Assembly: GCA_018659145.1 (NCBI GenBank)
Contig: JABJNB010000020.1
Coordinates: 1-43,301 of the forward strand
DNA length: 43,301 nt
From: Rickettsiales bacterium
GTDB taxonomy: Bacteria > Pseudomonadota > Alphaproteobacteria > Rickettsiales > JABIRX01
Direction: 5' to 3'
Shown: positions 22,098 to 31,197 of the stretch, piece by piece
Layout: each line of letters opens with the position of its first letter
Numbering within the stretch: the first letter of the stretch is position 1
The notes under the pieces: model-generated
The model's input: the letters and a program-made list of their open reading frames with translations, nothing else
What the model was told of the DNA's origin: nothing
Database searches by the model: none
Made by a program: the position numbers and the translations under genes

Positions 22098-22321
22098 GAT
22101 ACAAATATATAATTATCGTCGGGATGCTCTGGAGGTTAGAGTCTTTCGAGTTGTATTCATTATTTGTTTTTTGTTTGTACGCCAGACGCATGATTATGCG
22201 TCTCTACATGATTGATACAAATATCTAATTATCGTCGGGATGCTCTGGAGGTTAGAGTCTTTCGAGTTGTATTTATTTGTGGTTTTTTGTTTGTACGCGA
22301 GACGCATGATTATGCGTCTCT
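22098..22321. repeat. Two direct copies of a 108-base hairpin-ended repeat
   Basis: Copies at 22098-22205 and 22214-22321 are the same length and differ at only a few positions. Both start GATACAAATAT and end in a hairpin with arms AGACGCAT and ATGCGTCT around GATT. They are separated by eight bases. No coding capacity is evident. They lie just before the 3' end of the tRNA-Ala gene on the other strand. Confidence 0.88.
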
Positions 22322-22333
22322 GTGGGCGTAAAA

Positions 22334-22409
22334 TGGTGGAGATAAGCGGATTCGAACCGCTGACCCCTTGCTTGCAAAGCAAGTGCTCTACCAACTGAGC
22401 TATATCCCC
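22334..22409 (-). tRNA. tRNA-Ala (UGC)
   Basis: Read on the minus strand, 76 bases fold as a full cloverleaf: acceptor GGGGATA pairing with TATCTCC, with one G-U pair; D arm AGCTCAGTTGGTAGAGC; anticodon stem CTTGC/GCAAG around TTTGCAA with anticodon TGC; T arm with GGTTCGAATCC; and an encoded CCA end. The TGC anticodon assigns Ala. Confidence 0.96.
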
Positions 22410-22909
22410 GATATATTTTATTTGTAAGAGTAAAATTCTCTTAAGCTGGATTCCTATGAGAGAGCTATAAAAAAACTATCTAAAATATCAACAAATTTCT
22501 TGTTTTATTTATCTTTAGCACCTTTTGATTCGATACAGGACCATAATTTAATTCTTATTAATTAATGCCATACCTCATCTTTGAGTCTTGGTATTATAAT
22601 TCGCCCAAGAGGCGAATATCCGCAGAGCATAAGGCATTGCAGCCTTGAAGCTCCCTATCTTAAAACCGTTTTAAAGACTAAGATCTCTGCATATTAGTGA
22701 TTTTTATTCATAGGCACCCAAAAGTAAAATTTGAGAATCGAAACAAAGCTCGGTTTGTAAGAATCGTAAAATGAAGATCTGGGATGATTATGGGCAAAAT
22801 ACTAATTTATATAGGCCTTTGATTAGTACTTGCAATTTCCACTAGATTAAGTATTTAAAACCGCTTGGTAATTGGTAATATGAGTTTTTTTAACTCACTA
22901 TCAATTAAA
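22410..22909. other. Gene-free stretch between two tRNA genes
   Basis: No convincing gene was found in these 500 bases on either strand. Small hairpins are visible: ATTCGCC/GGCGAAT near 22608-22626, ATCTTA/TAAGAT at 22657-22684 (like the hairpin at 27939-27966), and TGAGTT/AACTCA near 22881-22897. The promoters of both tRNA genes should lie here. An undetected small RNA cannot be excluded. Confidence 0.5.
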
Positions 22910-22986
22910 GGGTCTGTAGCTCAGCTGGTTAGAGCACGTCGCTCATAACGATGTGGTCGTTGGTTCAAGTCCAACCAGACCCACCA
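22910..22986 (+). tRNA. tRNA with CAU anticodon, probably Ile2
   Basis: The 77 bases form a cloverleaf: acceptor GGGTCTG/CAGACCC, D arm AGCTCAGCTGGTTAGAGC, anticodon stem CGTCG/CGATG around CTCATAA, T arm GTTGG-TTCAAGT-CCAAC, and an encoded CCA end. The CAT anticodon allows elongator Met, initiator Met or Ile2. The first acceptor pair is G-C, unlike an initiator. The acceptor stem matches the one I recall for alphaproteobacterial tRNA-Ile, which favours Ile2 with lysidine at position 34, but elongator Met cannot be ruled out by eye. Confidence 0.9.
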
Positions 22987-23107
22987 GTCTTTGCCCTTTG
23001 GGCTTTGCCTGGCAGGGCCCAGTCATTATGTTTTATAAAGCACTGCCAGGGATAGTTTTTAAGCATGGACTGGATTTTATGAACTTATTTATTAAGTCTT
23101 TCTCCCT

Positions 23108-23626
23108 ATGAGCGCAAATAAAAAGCAGGTAGAATCTATGATCAGGGTTAATTATGCTGGAGAATATGCAGCTAAAATGATTTATACTGCTCAAGAAAAA
23201 TTTACCAAAGATCCACATACCAAAGCCAAAATCATTGAAATGAAAGAACAGGAATTGGAGCATCTGGATTATTTTGAACAAGAACTCAAAAATCGTAATA
23301 TTAGACCTTCTTTATTAATGCCAGCTTGGCATGTTGTAAGCTATGCTTTAGGTAGCGTCTCAGCTATTCTAGGTAAGAAGTCGGCTATGGCTTGTACAAT
23401 AGCAGTCGAAGAAGTAATCACAGAACATTACCAACAGCAGTTAAATTCCTTAGGTGAGGATGAGGCCGAGTTAAAAAGCAAGATTCAAAAATTTAAAGAT
23501 GATGAAGACGAGCATAGAGAAACTGCAATTGAGCATGATGGTAAATCAGCGCCATTTTATAGAATATTCTCTAATATCGTAAAATTTGGTTCCAAATCTG
23601 CAATTGAAATAGCAAAAAAAATATAA
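23108..23626 (+). CDS. coq7: Demethoxyubiquinone hydroxylase
   Basis: The 172-residue protein is a di-iron carboxylate enzyme of the Coq7/CLK-1 family, which carries out a late hydroxylation in ubiquinone synthesis at the membrane surface. All six expected metal ligands are visible: E19 (in NYAGEYAA), E49 and H52 (ELEH), E101 (AVEEVITEH), and E133 and H136 (EDEH). The length fits bacterial forms without extra domains. It has no membrane-spanning helix, but a hydrophobic patch near residues 76-90 could contact the membrane. The gene stands alone downstream of the CAU tRNA and ends 15 bases before the RND adaptor gene. Confidence 0.93.
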   Translation: MSANKKQVESMIRVNYAGEYAAKMIYTAQEKFTKDPHTKAKIIEMKEQELEHLDYFEQELKNRNIRPSLLMPAWHVVSYALGSVSAILGKKSAMACTIAVEEVITEHYQQQLNSLGEDEAELKSKIQKFKDDEDEHRETAIEHDGKSAPFYRIFSNIVKFGSKSAIEIAKKI

Positions 23627-23641
23627 AATCAGAATGCAGAG

Positions 23642-24826
23642 ATGAAATATTACAAAAATAATAAAAGAACAAAATATTTGAAAGCCAAGCATCACCCCAG
23701 TGCCGAGAAAGTAATGAAAATCGCAAAAAATCATTTAGATAGAAAGCAACCTATCAAGGCAAGGGTTAAATATAGAGGAACTAAATGGATCTTTTATATC
23801 CTTTTTATTCTACTTCTCATTAGCATCTGGTTTTTTAAACAAATATCAAATCAGCCAACTATAACTGAGAAAGCAATCGTTGAACCAATATTTAATGTCG
23901 AAGTCGCAAATATAAGTTCTTTTAAATATATTAAGAAATTAACAATCTATGGTTCATCTAGAGCCTATAGAACTTTAACAATAATTCCTGAGGTTAATGC
24001 GAAAGTTAACCAAATAATGATCACAGATGGTGATGTCGTGAATAAAGGCGATGTTCTAATCAAATTAACTAAGCCACAATATCAATCATTCTTAAATGAA
24101 GCTGAGATACGCGTATCTAATAGTAAGTTGGAATATAAATCTATCAAAACATTATATGCTAATAAATTATCCTCTAAGCGTGAATTGCAAAGATCTAAAG
24201 CTATTTATGAAGAAGACAAAGCTAAATTAAAAATTGCTCAAGATAACCTATCAAGCCTGACCATAAAAGCACCTTTCAACGCCAAAATTGAGGAAGTATA
24301 CGTTGTTCTCGGTGAAGTGATCTCAAGCTATAAAACATCCTTATTAAAAATGATACAGGATGATAAGTTAATTATTACTGGATTTCTAGCTGAATCAAAA
24401 GTGAATGATTTGTTAATTGGCGATAATGCCAAAATTTATTTCAGTAATAATTCAGAAGCAGATGGCGAAATAATATTTATCGCAGGTGATGCTGATCCCG
24501 ATACTAGAACTTTTAAGGTTGAGGTATTAATTAACAATGTAGCCGACTTCTTTCGTAGCGGCATGACTGCCAAAATTGAGATACCATATAGCAGAGTAAC
24601 TGCCTATGAGATAAAGCCTTCTTACCTCACTTTAAATGATCAAGGAATTGTTGGAATAAAATATGTCGAGAACTTTAAAGTTAAATTTACAGAAGTTGAA
24701 ATATTAGAAGAAAATAATGATAAGATGATCGTAACTAACTTACCAAGTAACCTGCCCATTATAATCACAGGTCATGGCTTTGTGCAAGAAGGGAGCTTTG
24801 TTAAAACAAGTGACATGGATCAATGA
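23642..24826 (+). CDS. RND efflux periplasmic adaptor (membrane fusion protein)
   Basis: The 394-residue protein has a basic cytoplasmic start, one membrane helix at about 49-65 (WIFYILFILLLISIWFF), and a lipoyl-type domain split by a short helical hairpin (IIPEVNAKVNQIMITDGDVV, then LTIKAPFNAKIEEVYVVLGE). A beta-barrel follows (VNDLLIGDNAKIYF, DADPDTRTFKVEV). This is the usual HlyD/AcrA-like layout. It overlaps the pump gene by ATGA, so the two are coupled. An uncleaved signal anchor rather than a lipobox holds it in the inner membrane. The N-terminal extension before the helix is long; a later ATG at 23714 would shorten it. Confidence 0.88.
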   Translation: MKYYKNNKRTKYLKAKHHPSAEKVMKIAKNHLDRKQPIKARVKYRGTKWIFYILFILLLISIWFFKQISNQPTITEKAIVEPIFNVEVANISSFKYIKKLTIYGSSRAYRTLTIIPEVNAKVNQIMITDGDVVNKGDVLIKLTKPQYQSFLNEAEIRVSNSKLEYKSIKTLYANKLSSKRELQRSKAIYEEDKAKLKIAQDNLSSLTIKAPFNAKIEEVYVVLGEVISSYKTSLLKMIQDDKLIITGFLAESKVNDLLIGDNAKIYFSNNSEADGEIIFIAGDADPDTRTFKVEVLINNVADFFRSGMTAKIEIPYSRVTAYEIKPSYLTLNDQGIVGIKYVENFKVKFTEVEILEENNDKMIVTNLPSNLPIIITGHGFVQEGSFVKTSDMDQ

Positions 24827-27800
24827 GTGTGGTGACTAATTTGATCTTTGACAAAAGAAAAGCCTTTATAGCGTTATGGCTATTTATTAGTATGCTTGGG
24901 TTATCTGAGTATCTTAAAATTCCTAGGGAAGTATACCCCGATATTAGAATACCGATAATATATGTTTCAGTAAATTATGAAGCTATCTCACCAGAGGATG
25001 GCGAGCGATTATTAATAAAGCCCATTGAAAAAGAAGTTAAGACTATTGAAGGATTAAAATATGTAAAATCCTATGCGAGCCAAGGTAGGGTGTCTATTAT
25101 ATTAGAATTCGAAGCTGGCTTTAATAATATAAAGGCAATGCAGGACGTTAGAGACCGTGTTGATAAAGCCAAAGCAGAATTACCAGAAAATGCAGAAGAG
25201 CCTATTCTCAAAGAGGTTATATTTAGTGAATTTCCTGTTTTAAATGTAATTTTAACTGGGGATGTGCCAGAGCGTTCTTTAGTACAGGCTGCTCGTAAAC
25301 TTAAGGATAAAATTGAAGAATTAGCTGAGATTTTAAGTGTAAATATTGCAGGAGACCTAGAGGATACGGTAGAAATTATTATTGATCCAATGAAATTAGA
25401 ATCATATGGCCTATCAATGGATATGATTCAAACTATTATTAATAGTAATAAATTAATTCCTGCTGGAGCCGTTGAAACCAACAATTCGAAATTTGCTATC
25501 AAATTGCCAGGGTTATTGGAGTCTATTCCGCAAATAATGTCACTGCCAATTAAAACTAATGGTAATATTGTTTTAAAAATCCAAGATATCGCCGATGTAG
25601 TTTCAGGCTACAAACCACGCCAATCCTTAGCTAAAGTAAATGGCTTGGACGCCGTGACATTAGAGATATCTAAACGCTCAGGCCATAATATCATTATGGC
25701 TGTAGCAAATGTTAGAGAGCTTGTTGATCGTGAGATAGCCGCAATTAGCTCTAATATTGAAGTAATATATTCTCAAGATGGCTCACAGCGTATTCTAGCC
25801 ACTACTAAAGATTTACAAAGCAATATCATATTTGCCTTAATTTTGGTGACGTTAATCACCATGATTTTCATTGACCTTCAATCTGCATTACTAATTGCAC
25901 TAACCATCCCTGGTAGCTTTCTTATAGCGATCTTAGTCTTAGCAAAAATAAATATAACTCTCAATGTTGTAGTATTTTTTGCCTTAATTCTATCTGTGGG
26001 CTTGTTAGTTGATGCAGCTATTGTTGTTGTAGAATATGCTAATCGTCAGATGGCTAACAATATATCTAGTACTGAAGCTTTTAAACGCAGCATAAGACGA
26101 ATGGCATGGCCAATAATTACTTCAACCATTACAACCATCATAGTATTCCTACCCCTATTATTCTGGCCTGGAACAATGGGCCAATTTATGTTATTTATTC
26201 CAATTACACTGATATGCACTATGAGTGCATCTTTATTTATGGCCCTGGTCTTCATACCAGTTGTTGGATCATGGCTAAAACCATCATATGCAAAACCTGT
26301 TAAATCTAAAAAGACTATATCCTATAAATTCACCCAAGGTTATTCAAATATTGTTAAGCATATCCTGCATAGACCCGTATCTTTCAGCTTAGTTACTCTT
26401 CTAAGCCTTGCTTTGGTTGTTGTTATATTTGTATTCTCCAATCCTGGAAAAGAGTTTTTCCCAACTGTAGAGCCAGATAATGCTATGATCAAAATCAGAA
26501 TGCGTGGTAATTTATCAGTATTAGAGAAAGAACGTTTTGCCATGATGATTTATGAGGAAGCCACGGCTGAAGCAGAATCAATCAGAGTATTTTACACAAG
26601 ATCAGGCGAGGTTGCAGGAGAGGGGGGAAGCAATAATGCTGAAGATGTGATTGCTACTATTTCTCTTGAATTTACGGATTGGCAAGAACGTGACAAGGCT
26701 GATAAGATTATGCAAAGAATAAGAGACTATACTCAATATTATCCAGGCATGGTTATTGAAATAGATACAAAGAAGAAAGGGCCTAGTAACGGCAAGAATA
26801 TTCAGCTGGAAGTTACAAGCTTAGATAATTCGATCTTAAATTCTGAGGCTAAAAAAATCTCTGATTTCATGCTTAAGAGCCAGTATTTCCGTGATATTGA
26901 AGATTCCAGGCCTATCAATTCTATCGAATGGAAATTCGATATTAATCGTGAGCTAGCAGCGCAATTAGATGTAAATATTACCGATCTTGGTAATTTTATT
27001 AAATTAGTTACAAATGGTGTTACCGCCTCTAATTACAGACCCGATAATAATGATGATGAAGTAGATATTATTCTACGTTTTGCTGAAAAATATCGTAATG
27101 TTACCCAGTTTAACCACCTGCGTATTATAAATAGCGAAGGCAAGGCCATACCTATTACGAACTTTGTCTCACGTATATCAGGACAAGAATTAACAAAAAT
27201 TAACCGACGTGACGGTCATCGCTTCGTAACAATAAACGCAAATGTATCAGGGGAAATACTCTCAGATCAGGGTGTTGCAATGATCAAAGAATTTATAAAC
27301 AATAGTAACTTTGATGACTCCACCACCATAAAATTTCGCGGCGAGGATGAAGATTCTAACGAAACTGAAAGCTTCTTAGGTAAGGCCTTTATGCTAGCTT
27401 TAATTATCATGATATTAATTTTGGTATTACAATTTAATTCATTTTATTATGCTTTTGTAATTTTAAGTGCAGTATTCTTATCAACAATTGGTGTGTTACT
27501 TGGACTTGTACTAACCAATACACCTTTTGGCATAGTTATGTGCGGGGTAGGGATTATTGCCTTATCTGGCATTGTCGTAAATAATAATATAATTTTAATT
27601 GATAGCTATAAACACTATATAGATAACGGCTATAGCGCATACCGAGCTATTTTGCATGCCACGCAAAAAAGATTAAGACCAATATTACTCACATCAGTTA
27701 CCACCGTACTTGGTCTAATGCCTATGGTTTTACGGATGAATATAGACTTCCTTAACTTCACGGTAACATTTGGCGCTCCATCAACTGCTTGGTGGTATCA

Positions 27801-27930
27801 ATTATCAACAGCGATAGCTGGAGGCTTAACTTTTGCCACAATTCTCACATTATTCTTTACACCGGCTCTTTTAATGATAGGTGCCAAACTGAACAAGCAA
27901 GGCTATCAATATAGTAATTATGCAAAATAA
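24823..27930 (+). CDS. RND-family efflux pump, inner-membrane subunit
   Basis: The 1035-residue protein has the full RND layout: a first helix, a large periplasmic loop, helices 2-6, a second helix group starting near residue 515, another large loop, and helices 8-12. The helix-4 motif reads LLVDAAIVVVE, with D397 kept, but the position equal to the second Asp of AcrB (D408) is Ala. That pattern recalls CusA-type pumps more than AcrB, although the rest is not diagnostic. It should expel small molecules using the proton gradient with the adaptor upstream. No outer-membrane channel gene is adjacent; the TolC-like protein at 17644 might serve. The substrate is unknown. Confidence 0.9.
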   Translation: MSVVTNLIFDKRKAFIALWLFISMLGLSEYLKIPREVYPDIRIPIIYVSVNYEAISPEDGERLLIKPIEKEVKTIEGLKYVKSYASQGRVSIILEFEAGFNNIKAMQDVRDRVDKAKAELPENAEEPILKEVIFSEFPVLNVILTGDVPERSLVQAARKLKDKIEELAEILSVNIAGDLEDTVEIIIDPMKLESYGLSMDMIQTIINSNKLIPAGAVETNNSKFAIKLPGLLESIPQIMSLPIKTNGNIVLKIQDIADVVSGYKPRQSLAKVNGLDAVTLEISKRSGHNIIMAVANVRELVDREIAAISSNIEVIYSQDGSQRILATTKDLQSNIIFALILVTLITMIFIDLQSALLIALTIPGSFLIAILVLAKINITLNVVVFFALILSVGLLVDAAIVVVEYANRQMANNISSTEAFKRSIRRMAWPIITSTITTIIVFLPLLFWPGTMGQFMLFIPITLICTMSASLFMALVFIPVVGSWLKPSYAKPVKSKKTISYKFTQGYSNIVKHILHRPVSFSLVTLLSLALVVVIFVFSNPGKEFFPTVEPDNAMIKIRMRGNLSVLEKERFAMMIYEEATAEAESIRVFYTRSGEVAGEGGSNNAEDVIATISLEFTDWQERDKADKIMQRIRDYTQYYPGMVIEIDTKKKGPSNGKNIQLEVTSLDNSILNSEAKKISDFMLKSQYFRDIEDSRPINSIEWKFDINRELAAQLDVNITDLGNFIKLVTNGVTASNYRPDNNDDEVDIILRFAEKYRNVTQFNHLRIINSEGKAIPITNFVSRISGQELTKINRRDGHRFVTINANVSGEILSDQGVAMIKEFINNSNFDDSTTIKFRGEDEDSNETESFLGKAFMLALIIMILILVLQFNSFYYAFVILSAVFLSTIGVLLGLVLTNTPFGIVMCGVGIIALSGIVVNNNIILIDSYKHYIDNGYSAYRAILHATQKRLRPILLTSVTTVLGLMPMVLRMNIDFLNFTVTFGAPSTAWWYQLSTAIAGGLTFATILTLFFTPALLMIGAKLNKQGYQYSNYAK

Positions 27931-28167
27931 TACCAATTCCCATCTTAAAAGCGGTTCTAAGATGGGGCGCTCTAACAGGCTGTATCGCAATATAATTACA
28001 AAGCCTTTCCCGATAAAGAGATGTATTGTTATAAAATATTTTTTTCGAATAGCTCTAGCTATTCGTGCTAAAGCATTCCATAGAATCCAAACTCTTTATC
28101 AAAAAACTCTGCCTTGTGCTACCACAGGCGGGAGGACCCCGCCCCTAGGGTTTTTTAATATATTCAT
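27931..28167. repeat. Intergenic gap with three hairpins before murJ
   Basis: Arms CCCATCTTA/TAAGATGGG (27939-27966) directly follow the pump stop. CGAATAGCT/AGCTATTCG lies at 28046-28065. GGCGGG/CCCGCC at 28127-28143 is followed, after seven bases, by TTTTTT at 28151. The last could act as a weak terminator or attenuator just ahead of murJ (ATG 28168), or be part of a dispersed hairpin family (compare 39591-39610). No gene is called here; the short open frame across the gap is not supported. Confidence 0.6.
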
Positions 28168-29697
28168 ATGAGTTTTTTTAAAAAGATTGTTTCATTTTCA
28201 GCATTTACCTTTATCTCGCGTATATTTGGCTTGGTGCGTGATACGGTAATTGCTTATAAGGTTGGTGCTGGATTTGGCTCTGATATTTTCTTTGTGGCAG
28301 TAAGAGCCCCCAATTTTCTTAGAGCAATATTTGCCGAAGGTGCCTTTACTCAAGCTTTTATCCCTATGTATAATAAGGTCTTAAGACGCGATAAAGAAGC
28401 ATCTTCCAAATTTGCCAATAACGTTTATTTTATATTACTAGTCATAGTGATCATTACGGTTGTGGTGCTGGAGATATTCATGGATAAGTTCATGTTCTTA
28501 TTTGCACCTGGATTTGCTAATGACCCAGAAAAATTTACCCATTTGGTTTTAATTAGCCGTATTATTTTTCCATATTTAATATTTATTTCTATTTGCTGCC
28601 TTTTCTCTGCAATACTTAATTCTTACCATAAATATACACCAACTGCAATCGTGCCAATCATCACTAATATATTCTTAATATCGAGCGTATTTCTGCTGTT
28701 TGATTATACTCAAGACCATATTCTATCACTTGCCCTTGCATTTGTATCTGCTGGAGTCGTGCAGATAATTTACCTAATTTATCATCTACGCAAAATCAAT
28801 CAAAGATTACAACCAAAATACACCTCCATCACATCAGATGAAAAGCAATTCTTCCGCAAAATATTACCAGCAATAATTGGCGCCTCAGTTGTGCAATTAA
28901 ATTTATGGATTGATACTATCTTCGCATCACTGATGGATAATGTGGTATCTTATTATAATTATTCTGAGCGCATGATCAACCTGCCTGTGGCATTGATAGT
29001 AACTTCCATTACTATTGTGTTACTACCATCATTAACACAAGCTATTCAAAGTGATAACCAAGAGGATATTAAAAAATACAACAAAAAATCTATGCATCTA
29101 TCTTTGGCCTTAGTGCTACCGTCTGCAATTGGCTTATATTTTCTAGCTAACCCCATAATCTATACTTTATTCACACGTGGAGCCTTCACACTTGATGCTA
29201 CAGCCAATACAGCTTTAATTCTACAAGCCTTAGCATTTTATCTACCACCAGTTTGCATGATGCGAATTATTAATACTAATTTCTTTGCCAGATCCAATAC
29301 AACAACCCCCATGCGTATAGCTTTTGTGCTTATGGTACTAAATATTCTTTTTAACTTTGTTTTTGTCCAATTATTTTCATTTGTTGGTATTGCTATCGCA
29401 ACAAGCCTTGTTTCATGGATAGGGGTTTTTATCAGTCTTTATATTATAGGCAAAAAACATGAAAATCTTTTTGAGTTTAGCGCAAATATAAGATTTTACC
29501 TTAATTTAATAATTTCTGTGATCATCATGGCAATTGTTATTATATTGCTACGCGACAAACTTTTTGCTGAATTTAACTTATCTGAGATAAGTAAAATTAT
29601 TAATTTATTTATTATAATTGCCTTTGGAGCGGCTAGCTACTTAGTAACTAATATCTTGTTATTCGGCTCAATCAAAAAATTCCAGACTTATTTCTAA
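28168..29697 (+). CDS. murJ: Lipid II flippase MurJ
   Basis: The 509-residue membrane protein has the MurJ/MviN features: an early SRIFGLVRDTVIAYKVG motif, the conserved FAEGAFTQAFIPMYN stretch, and many hydrophobic helices consistent with 14 membrane segments. It flips the lipid-linked peptidoglycan precursor across the inner membrane. Its presence implies the organism makes at least some peptidoglycan, which fits the LysM domain in the RTX locus. The gene stands alone between hairpin-bearing gaps. The ATG at 28168 puts the first helix at once after the start, as in the family. Confidence 0.93.
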   Translation: MSFFKKIVSFSAFTFISRIFGLVRDTVIAYKVGAGFGSDIFFVAVRAPNFLRAIFAEGAFTQAFIPMYNKVLRRDKEASSKFANNVYFILLVIVIITVVVLEIFMDKFMFLFAPGFANDPEKFTHLVLISRIIFPYLIFISICCLFSAILNSYHKYTPTAIVPIITNIFLISSVFLLFDYTQDHILSLALAFVSAGVVQIIYLIYHLRKINQRLQPKYTSITSDEKQFFRKILPAIIGASVVQLNLWIDTIFASLMDNVVSYYNYSERMINLPVALIVTSITIVLLPSLTQAIQSDNQEDIKKYNKKSMHLSLALVLPSAIGLYFLANPIIYTLFTRGAFTLDATANTALILQALAFYLPPVCMMRIINTNFFARSNTTTPMRIAFVLMVLNILFNFVFVQLFSFVGIAIATSLVSWIGVFISLYIIGKKHENLFEFSANIRFYLNLIISVIIMAIVIILLRDKLFAEFNLSEISKIINLFIIIAFGAASYLVTNILLFGSIKKFQTYF

Positions 29698-30021
29698 TAA
29701 TATATTCTTGGGGCGAACCCATGTGTTCGCCCGGGACGAAGGGAGACTTCTATATGTTGGAAGATGGTCGGACACACGGGTCCTAGGATTCTTGGTGTAA
29801 AATGCAAATATGAACTTTGACATAATCCCCCCTTCCGGAGCTCGATTTCGACCACCGACTTCCCTGGAAGCGGGAAGTCGGTGGTCACGGTACTATTATT
29901 TGATTTATGAAAACGGAAGCAAGATAACTAAACTCCAAGCCGATGCAATTTCTAGCCTATCATAAAAAGTTATTACACACTTCAATATGAGAGACCCTAA
30001 AAATAACACCACTTCTGCAAA
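29698..30021. repeat. Gap with a hairpin and a GC-rich palindromic element
   Basis: A hairpin with arms GGGCGAAC/GTTCGCCC lies at about 29711-29732, just after murJ, without a T run. A forward copy of the GC-rich element follows at 29828-29886 (start CCCCCTTCCGGAGCTCGAT), whose 15-base arms (29850-29864 and 29872-29886) pair perfectly. The rest, up to the rmuC stop on the other strand, shows nothing recognisable. The two flanking genes converge here. Confidence 0.8.
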
Positions 30022-31197
30022 TCACGCGGCATCAGACTCATCTTCAAATGCAATTATCTTGCTAGATTTAGCGCCAAGTTTTTTTATATTATCAATTCTG
30101 GAAAAAATACCACCCTTGCCAGATATTTTCTTAAAACCATTATCTAAGATGTCATTAGTATTGCTTACGGCTTTCTTGGCTTGGTTTAGATTCTCAATTA
30201 AACCAGCAAATTTGTCATATAATGCACCAGACTCCTTGGCTATAATCTCAGCATTTTTATTTATATTATAGTTGCTCCAAGTTGAGTAAACGATTTTTAA
30301 GGTTGAATGGAAGGATAGGGGGCCTGTTAATAAAATCTTCTTTTCCCATGCAAACCAGAAAATATCTGGACTGTGCTGAATCACCAAATTATATGCAGAC
30401 TCAATTGGCATAAACATTATGACAAAATCATAATTAGTCATATCAGACTCGTGATATGACTTATCTGCCAAGATATTAATATGACTCTTAATCGAGCTAA
30501 CATGCTGTTTTAAATGCGATTCATCCTGATCATTGCAATAGGCATCATAAGCATTTAAAGATACTTTGGAATCAACAATAATGTCTTTTTGATTAGGTAA
30601 CTTAATAACTATATCGGGACGAATAATATCCCCTCTATCATTTGTGCTGGATACTTGGGTAAAATATTCGCTATTTTTACGCAAACCAGAATTTTCTAGC
30701 AATTTCTCCAAGATCACTTCACCCCAACGACCTTGAAATTTATTGTCTCCCTTAATGGCGCTGGCTAAATTATTGGCTTCGCTAGATAGTTTTTGGTTTA
30801 GATTAAATAAGTTCTTAACTTCTTCTTTAAGCGAAATTCGATCACGCAAATCTGCATCATGCTTCTCTTTGAAATTTTTTTCAAAACTAGTAATAGATAT
30901 TTTAAGCGGCGCTAAGATCTCATCAATATTTTTGTTATTATCCTCAACTAAGTCATATTTTATTTTTTTGAAAATATTATAAGACATATTCTCAAAATTA
31001 ATTTTCATATTTTGCTCAAGATTAACCAATTCATTATTCTTATATTGCTCATGCTCAAGCTTATTGGCAAGATTAACAATCTCTAAGCTAAGTGATTGAT
31101 TTTTGGTTTTAAGAGAGGCTTGTTTGACCAATAAAATTGCACCAACAATACATAAAAAACTTATGATGAGTAGGGAGCTAATGACTATAGGTGACAT
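30022..31197 (-). CDS. rmuC: DNA recombination protein RmuC
   Basis: The 391-residue protein has an N-terminal membrane helix (SPIVISSLLIISFLCIVGAI), a coiled coil to about residue 150, then the RmuC domain. The hallmark GRWGEVILEKLLENSGL is followed by a nuclease-fold-like part (RPDIVIKLPNQKDIIVDSKV). RmuC limits inversions between short inverted repeats in E. coli; the biochemical activity is not settled, although a PD-(D/E)XK-like fold is suggested, and the D-X-K of IVDSKVSL is visible. The gene starts inside the uvrD stop (TAATG), so the two are co-translated. The many inverted repeats in this window give such an activity a plausible local relevance. Confidence 0.9.
   Translation of the reverse strand: MSPIVISSLLIISFLCIVGAILLVKQASLKTKNQSLSLEIVNLANKLEHEQYKNNELVNLEQNMKINFENMSYNIFKKIKYDLVEDNNKNIDEILAPLKISITSFEKNFKEKHDADLRDRISLKEEVKNLFNLNQKLSSEANNLASAIKGDNKFQGRWGEVILEKLLENSGLRKNSEYFTQVSSTNDRGDIIRPDIVIKLPNQKDIIVDSKVSLNAYDAYCNDQDESHLKQHVSSIKSHINILADKSYHESDMTNYDFVIMFMPIESAYNLVIQHSPDIFWFAWEKKILLTGPLSFHSTLKIVYSTWSNYNINKNAEIIAKESGALYDKFAGLIENLNQAKKAVSNTNDILDNGFKKISGKGGIFSRIDNIKKLGAKSSKIIAFEDESDAA

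Noticed and set aside
22098-22321. CRISPR array
   Set aside because: Only two copies of a 108-base unit separated by eight bases, with no spacer pattern and no cas genes nearby.
27920-28171. 83-codon open frame between the pump gene and murJ
   Set aside because: It crosses three hairpins, overlaps both flanking genes and has no protein-like pattern.
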